The notes beneath the pieces were generated by a model, which saw only the letters and a list, made by a program, of their open reading frames with translations, ran no database searches and had not been told where the DNA came from. From JAAAPF01 sp964481035 (GTDB lineage: Bacteria > Pseudomonadota > Alphaproteobacteria > Geminicoccales > Geminicoccaceae): a DNA stretch of 7,666 bases. The stretch's first letter is position 1. Every line of letters starts with the position of its first letter. Below, piece by piece: positions 5,120 through 7,666 of this stretch. A program made the position numbers and the translations under genes. The DNA lies in the NCBI GenBank assembly GCA_964481035.1, contig CAYZSE010000139.1, forward strand, positions 1 to 7,666. Reading direction: 5' to 3'.

Positions 5120-6348
5120 CCGGGCGGCGGANNNNNNNNNNNNNNNNNNNNNNNNNNNNNNNNNNNNNNNNNNNNNNNNNNNNNNNNNNNNNNNNNNNNN
5201 NNNNNNNNNNNNNNNNNNNNNNNNNNNNNNNGCGCTTTCTCGCCTCGACCGAGCCGATGTACAAGATCGGCTTCGAGCAGCTGGGCCATGTGCCGTTCGA
5301 CACGCTCTGGGACATGCTCAAGGTCGGCCCCGGGCTCATCCGCATGCGCGGCGACCGCTCGGTCTACGACCACGTCGCCCGCTTCGTGAAGAACGAGAAG
5401 ATCCGCTTCGTCTTGAGCTTCCATCCGCTGTTCGTCGGCGGCGATCCCTTCCGGTGCAGCTCGATCTACACGCTCATCTCGCATCTGGAGCAGGCCGGCG
5501 GGGTGCATTACGCGATGGGCGGCACCGGCGCGCTCGTGAAGGGTCTCGCGGGTCTCGTCGCCACGCAGGGAAACACGCTGCGCTCGAATGCGGAGGTCGC
5601 CCAGATCCTCGTCGAGGGCGGCCGTGCCAACGGCGTGCGGCTGAAGGATGGCGAGACGATCGCGGCCGATGTCGTCGTCGCCAACGGCGATGTCGCCTGG
5701 ACCTACAAGCACCTCGTCCCGGCGAGCGCGCGGCGTAAGTGGAGAGACGCGCGGATCGACCGGCTCGCCTACTCCAACGGCCTGTTCGTCTGGTATTTCG
5801 GGACCGACCGGCGCTACGACGAGGTCGCGCACCACACGATCAGCCTCGGCCCACGGTACAAGGGGCTGATCGAGGACATCTTCAAGCACCGCAAGCTCGC
5901 CGAGGATTTCAGCCTCTACCTCTACCGGCCGTCGGCGACGGACCCGGCGATGGCACCCGCGGGCTGCGACAGCTTCTACGCGCTCGTGCCGGTCCCGAAC
6001 CTGCAGGCCGACATCGACTGGGCCGCCATGGCCGAGCCCTTCCGCCGGCGGGTCGAGACGGCGCTGGCGTCGACCCTTCTGCCCGACCTCGCACGCCACG
6101 TGGTGCGCTCGCGCGTGGTCACGCCCCTGGACTTCGAGAGCCGCCTTCTGTCCTACCACGGCGCCGGCTTCTCCCTCGAGCCCAAGCTCCTGCAGAGCGC
6201 CTGGTTCCGCCCGCACAACCGCAGCGAGGACGTGGACGGCCTCTATTTCGTTGGTGCCGGTACGCACCCGGGCCCGGGTCTGCCGGGAGTGGTGAGTTCG
6301 GCCAAGGTCCTCGACAAGGTGGTGCCCGATGCCCGAGCCCTCGTGTGA
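5116..6348 (+). CDS. crtI: CrtI, phytoene desaturase, N-terminal part lost in assembly gap
   Basis: CrtI is an FAD-dependent, membrane-associated desaturase. It turns phytoene into neurosporene (three steps) or lycopene (four steps) in the spheroidene or spirilloxanthin pathways. The ATG at 5116 overlaps the bchO stop and encodes MTGRR before 100 N. After the gap, 371 residues are intact: RFLASTEPMYKIGFEQLGHV, then FHPLFVGGDPF, AMGGTGALVKGL, and the C-terminal bacterial phytoene-dehydrogenase/FAD motif YFVGAGTHPGPGLPGVVSS encoded at about 6244-6300. The usual length is about 500-520 residues, so about 125-140 residues (about 400 nt) are missing, including the N-terminal GxGxxG dinucleotide-binding motif. 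The N run is therefore too short. The frame happens to be preserved. Its last 20 nt overlap crtB. Whether three or four desaturations occur cannot be judged. Confidence 0.95.
   Translation: MTGRRXXXXXXXXXXXXXXXXXXXXXXXXXXXXXXXXXXRFLASTEPMYKIGFEQLGHVPFDTLWDMLKVGPGLIRMRGDRSVYDHVARFVKNEKIRFVLSFHPLFVGGDPFRCSSIYTLISHLEQAGGVHYAMGGTGALVKGLAGLVATQGNTLRSNAEVAQILVEGGRANGVRLKDGETIAADVVVANGDVAWTYKHLVPASARRKWRDARIDRLAYSNGLFVWYFGTDRRYDEVAHHTISLGPRYKGLIEDIFKHRKLAEDFSLYLYRPSATDPAMAPAGCDSFYALVPVPNLQADIDWAAMAEPFRRRVETALASTLLPDLARHVVRSRVVTPLDFESRLLSYHGAGFSLEPKLLQSAWFRPHNRSEDVDGLYFVGAGTHPGPGLPGVVSSAKVLDKVVPDARALV
5132..5231. other. Assembly gap (100 N) inside crtI
   Basis: Exactly 100 undetermined bases, a placeholder of unknown true size. 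From the usual CrtI length and the point where homology resumes, roughly 370-420 nt are probably absent, covering the FAD-binding N-terminus. Confidence 0.97.
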
Positions 6349-7417
6349 CGTCCTCGTCGCCTCCGTCATCGACCACGCCGCCTGCCGCGGGCTGATCTGC
6401 GACGGCTCGAAGAGCTTCTACGCAGCCTCGCTGGTCCTGCCCAAGGCGGTCCGCCAGCCGGCCTACGCGCTCTACGCCTTCTGCCGCGTCGCCGACGACG
6501 CCGTCGATCTCGATACCGGCAAGCGCGCGGCGGTGGCGCGGCTGCAGATGCGGCTCGATCGCGCCTACGAGGGGCGACCGCTGCCCGATCCGGTCGATCG
6601 CGCCTTCGCCTGCATCGTCCACCGCTACAGCCTGCCGCGGGCGCTGCCCGAAGCGCTGCTCGAGGGCCTGATGTGGGATGCCGAGGCGCGGCGCTACGAC
6701 GACCTCTCGGGCGTGCTGGCCTATTCGGCGCGGGTCGCCGGGACGGTCGGCGCGATGATGGCCGTGTTGATGGGCGTGCGCGATGCGCGCGCCGTCGCCC
6801 GGGCCTGCGACCTCGGCTGCGCCATGCAGCTCACCAACATCGCCCGCGACGTCGCCGAGGACGCCCGCGAGGGCCGGCTCTACCTGCCGCAGGATTGGCT
6901 GCGCGAGGAGGGTCTCGACCCGGATGCGTGGCTCGAAGCACCGGTGTTCGACGCGCGGATCCAGCGGATCGTCCGCCGGCTGCTGCACCACGCCGACGAG
7001 CTCTACGCCCGCGCCGAGCCGGGCATCGACGCCCTGCCGCTCGCCTGCCGTCCGGGCATCCACGCGGCGCGGCGCATCTACGCCGAGATCGGCCGCGTGC
7101 TGGAGGCGCAGGACTGCGATCCTTCGCGCGGCCGCGCCTTCGTGCCGACGAGCCGCAAGCTCCAGCTCTTGGGCCAGGCCATGGTCGACGCCGGCCGCCG
7201 CTCGCCGCGGCCGCTCGCCGCACCGGCGCTCGGCGAGGTGCGCTTCCTCGTCGACGCGGTCGAGCCGAGCTACCAGAGCCCCATCCTGGTCGAGCCCGAC
7301 CGCGCCGGCTTCGGCTCGATCGTGTACGTGCTCACCGCCATGGCCGAGCGCGATCACGAGCACCGGATCCGCACGACCCGGGGCTACGGCGTCGAGCAGG
7401 CCCTGCACGCCGGATGA
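6329..7417 (+). CDS. crtB: CrtB, phytoene synthase
   Basis: This 362-residue trans-isoprenyl diphosphate synthase (squalene/phytoene synthase family) joins two geranylgeranyl diphosphates to form phytoene, the first committed carotenoid step. The first Asp-rich motif is DDAVD (56-60), preceded by KSFYAASLVLPKAVR (28-42) and ALYAFCRVA (47-55). The second is in QLTNIARDVAEDAREGRLYL (167-186), with D174 and D178. YLPQDWL (185-191) follows. The sequence is complete with all magnesium-binding Asp residues present, so it should be active. Length is slightly above the bacterial norm (about 300-350), because of a C-terminal extension of about 70 residues after KLQLLGQAM. The start overlaps crtI by 20 nt with AGGTGG a few bases upstream, and the stop overlaps the next small ORF as ATGA, pointing to translational coupling on both sides. 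Confidence 0.96.
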   Translation: MPEPSCDVLVASVIDHAACRGLICDGSKSFYAASLVLPKAVRQPAYALYAFCRVADDAVDLDTGKRAAVARLQMRLDRAYEGRPLPDPVDRAFACIVHRYSLPRALPEALLEGLMWDAEARRYDDLSGVLAYSARVAGTVGAMMAVLMGVRDARAVARACDLGCAMQLTNIARDVAEDAREGRLYLPQDWLREEGLDPDAWLEAPVFDARIQRIVRRLLHHADELYARAEPGIDALPLACRPGIHAARRIYAEIGRVLEAQDCDPSRGRAFVPTSRKLQLLGQAMVDAGRRSPRPLAAPALGEVRFLVDAVEPSYQSPILVEPDRAGFGSIVYVLTAMAERDHEHRIRTTRGYGVEQALHAG

Positions 7418-7536
7418 GGGGCGATCTCGCCGTCCTCGTCGAGATCCTGCTCGTCTTCGGCGTCGTCATGGCGCTGGGCTGGTGGGAGTTGCGGCGCACC
7501 CGCCGTGCCCAGCGCGAGGACGACGCGGCCGATTAG
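7414..7536 (+). CDS. Small 40-residue single-span membrane protein coupled to crtB
   Basis: I do not recognise a characterised family. The ATG shares ATGA with the crtB stop. The 40-residue product has one hydrophobic helix at about 5-24 (LAVLVEILLVFGVVMALGWW), followed by a strongly basic segment ELRRTRRAQR (25-34) and an acidic end EDDAAD. By the positive-inside rule the C-terminus would be cytoplasmic. Evidence that it is real: exact stop-start coupling, a coherent membrane-anchor layout, and GC-rich codon third positions like the neighbours. Small membrane proteins often accompany pigment genes, so a role in anchoring CrtI/CrtB or assembling pigment-protein complexes is possible, but that is speculation. 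It ends 26 nt before the convergent purU stop. Confidence 0.68.
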   Translation: MRGDLAVLVEILLVFGVVMALGWWELRRTRRAQREDDAAD

Positions 7537-7562
7537 GCCGAGCGCAAACGGCTCCGCGCTTC

Positions 7563-7666
7563 TCAGACGAACACCACCGTCTTGTGGGCGTTGAGGAGCA
7601 CGCGCTGCTCCAGGTGCAGGCGAACGGCGCGAGCGAGCACGCGGCACTCGATGTCGCGGCCGGCGG
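7563..7666 (-). CDS. purU: PurU, formyltetrahydrofolate deformylase, C-terminal fragment
   Basis: The minus strand is open from the window edge to a TGA at 7563-7565 and encodes 33 residues: AGRDIECRVLARAVRLHLEQ then RVLLNAHKTVVFV. This matches the conserved C-terminus of PurU (GRDxExRVLARAVxxHLExRVLxNxxKTVVF). PurU hydrolyses 10-formyltetrahydrofolate to formate and tetrahydrofolate, balancing one-carbon units and feeding purine synthesis. Only the last tenth of a protein of about 285 residues is visible, so the N-terminal ACT domain and catalytic core cannot be checked. The gene is convergent with the pigment operon. Confidence 0.87.
   Translation of the reverse strand, partial: AGRDIECRVLARAVRLHLEQRVLLNAHKTVVFV

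Noticed and set aside
4816..6369. 517-codon antisense ORF across bchO and crtI
   Set aside because: Antisense to conserved genes and running through the N gap; no recognisable motif.
6119..7408. 429-codon antisense ORF across crtI and crtB
   Set aside because: Shadow of the crtB codon pattern; no domain seen.
7537..7562. Possible terminator between the small ORF and purU (AGCGC 7541-7545 with GCGCT 7556-7560)
   Set aside because: Only a 5-bp stem with a 10-nt loop and no T-tract; too weak to call.
1..7666. CRISPR arrays, tRNA or rRNA genes, insertion sequences
   Set aside because: No regularly spaced repeats, cloverleaf-like segments, rRNA-like sequence or transposase ORF with terminal repeats were seen.

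Overview
The window looks like a contig from a draft assembly of a very GC-rich (about 70% by eye) purple phototrophic or aerobic anoxygenic phototrophic bacterium, most likely an alphaproteobacterium. The main evidence is a bchO-crtI-crtB run, which belongs to the photosynthesis gene cluster of purple bacteria. The USP/BCCT pair and purU also fit an alphaproteobacterium. I cannot name a genus. Two runs of exactly 100 N (3755-3854 and 5132-5231) are placeholder scaffold gaps. Each interrupts a gene, and both appear shorter than the DNA they replace.

Layout. Positions 1-162 hold no gene I can support. 163-942 (+) is an RluA-family pseudouridine synthase with a TTG start. 943-1121 is a spacer with an AT-rich patch and probably carries a promoter. 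1122-1535 (+) is a small universal stress protein and 1562-3220 (+) is a BCCT-family betaine/choline-type transporter. These two form a tight operon, presumably for osmoprotectant uptake. A perfect 13-bp inverted repeat at 3233-3271 lies between the transporter and the convergent gene that follows. 3282-3647 (-) is a small cupin protein, and 3687-3971 (-) is a SnoaL/NTF2-like protein interrupted by the first gap; together they form a two-gene minus-strand unit. 3972-4219 is a divergent intergenic region with GC-rich inverted repeats. The plus-strand pigment operon follows: bchO (4220-5119), crtI (5116-6348, N-terminal part lost in the second gap), crtB (6329-7417), and a 40-residue single-span membrane protein (7414-7536). 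Every junction in this operon overlaps (4, 20 and 4 nt), so the genes are probably translationally coupled. The window ends in the 3' end of purU on the minus strand (7563-7666), convergent with the pigment operon.

How the genes work together. CrtB condenses two geranylgeranyl diphosphates to phytoene, and CrtI desaturates phytoene toward neurosporene or lycopene. BchO is an alpha/beta hydrolase linked to the magnesium chelatase step of bacteriochlorophyll synthesis. Carotenoid and bacteriochlorophyll supply are therefore co-transcribed. The left half (pseudouridine synthase, USP, transporter) is ordinary flanking chromosome. The least explained elements are the cupin/SnoaL pair divergent from bchO and the small membrane protein fused translationally to the end of crtB. 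I did not find a clearly new system.
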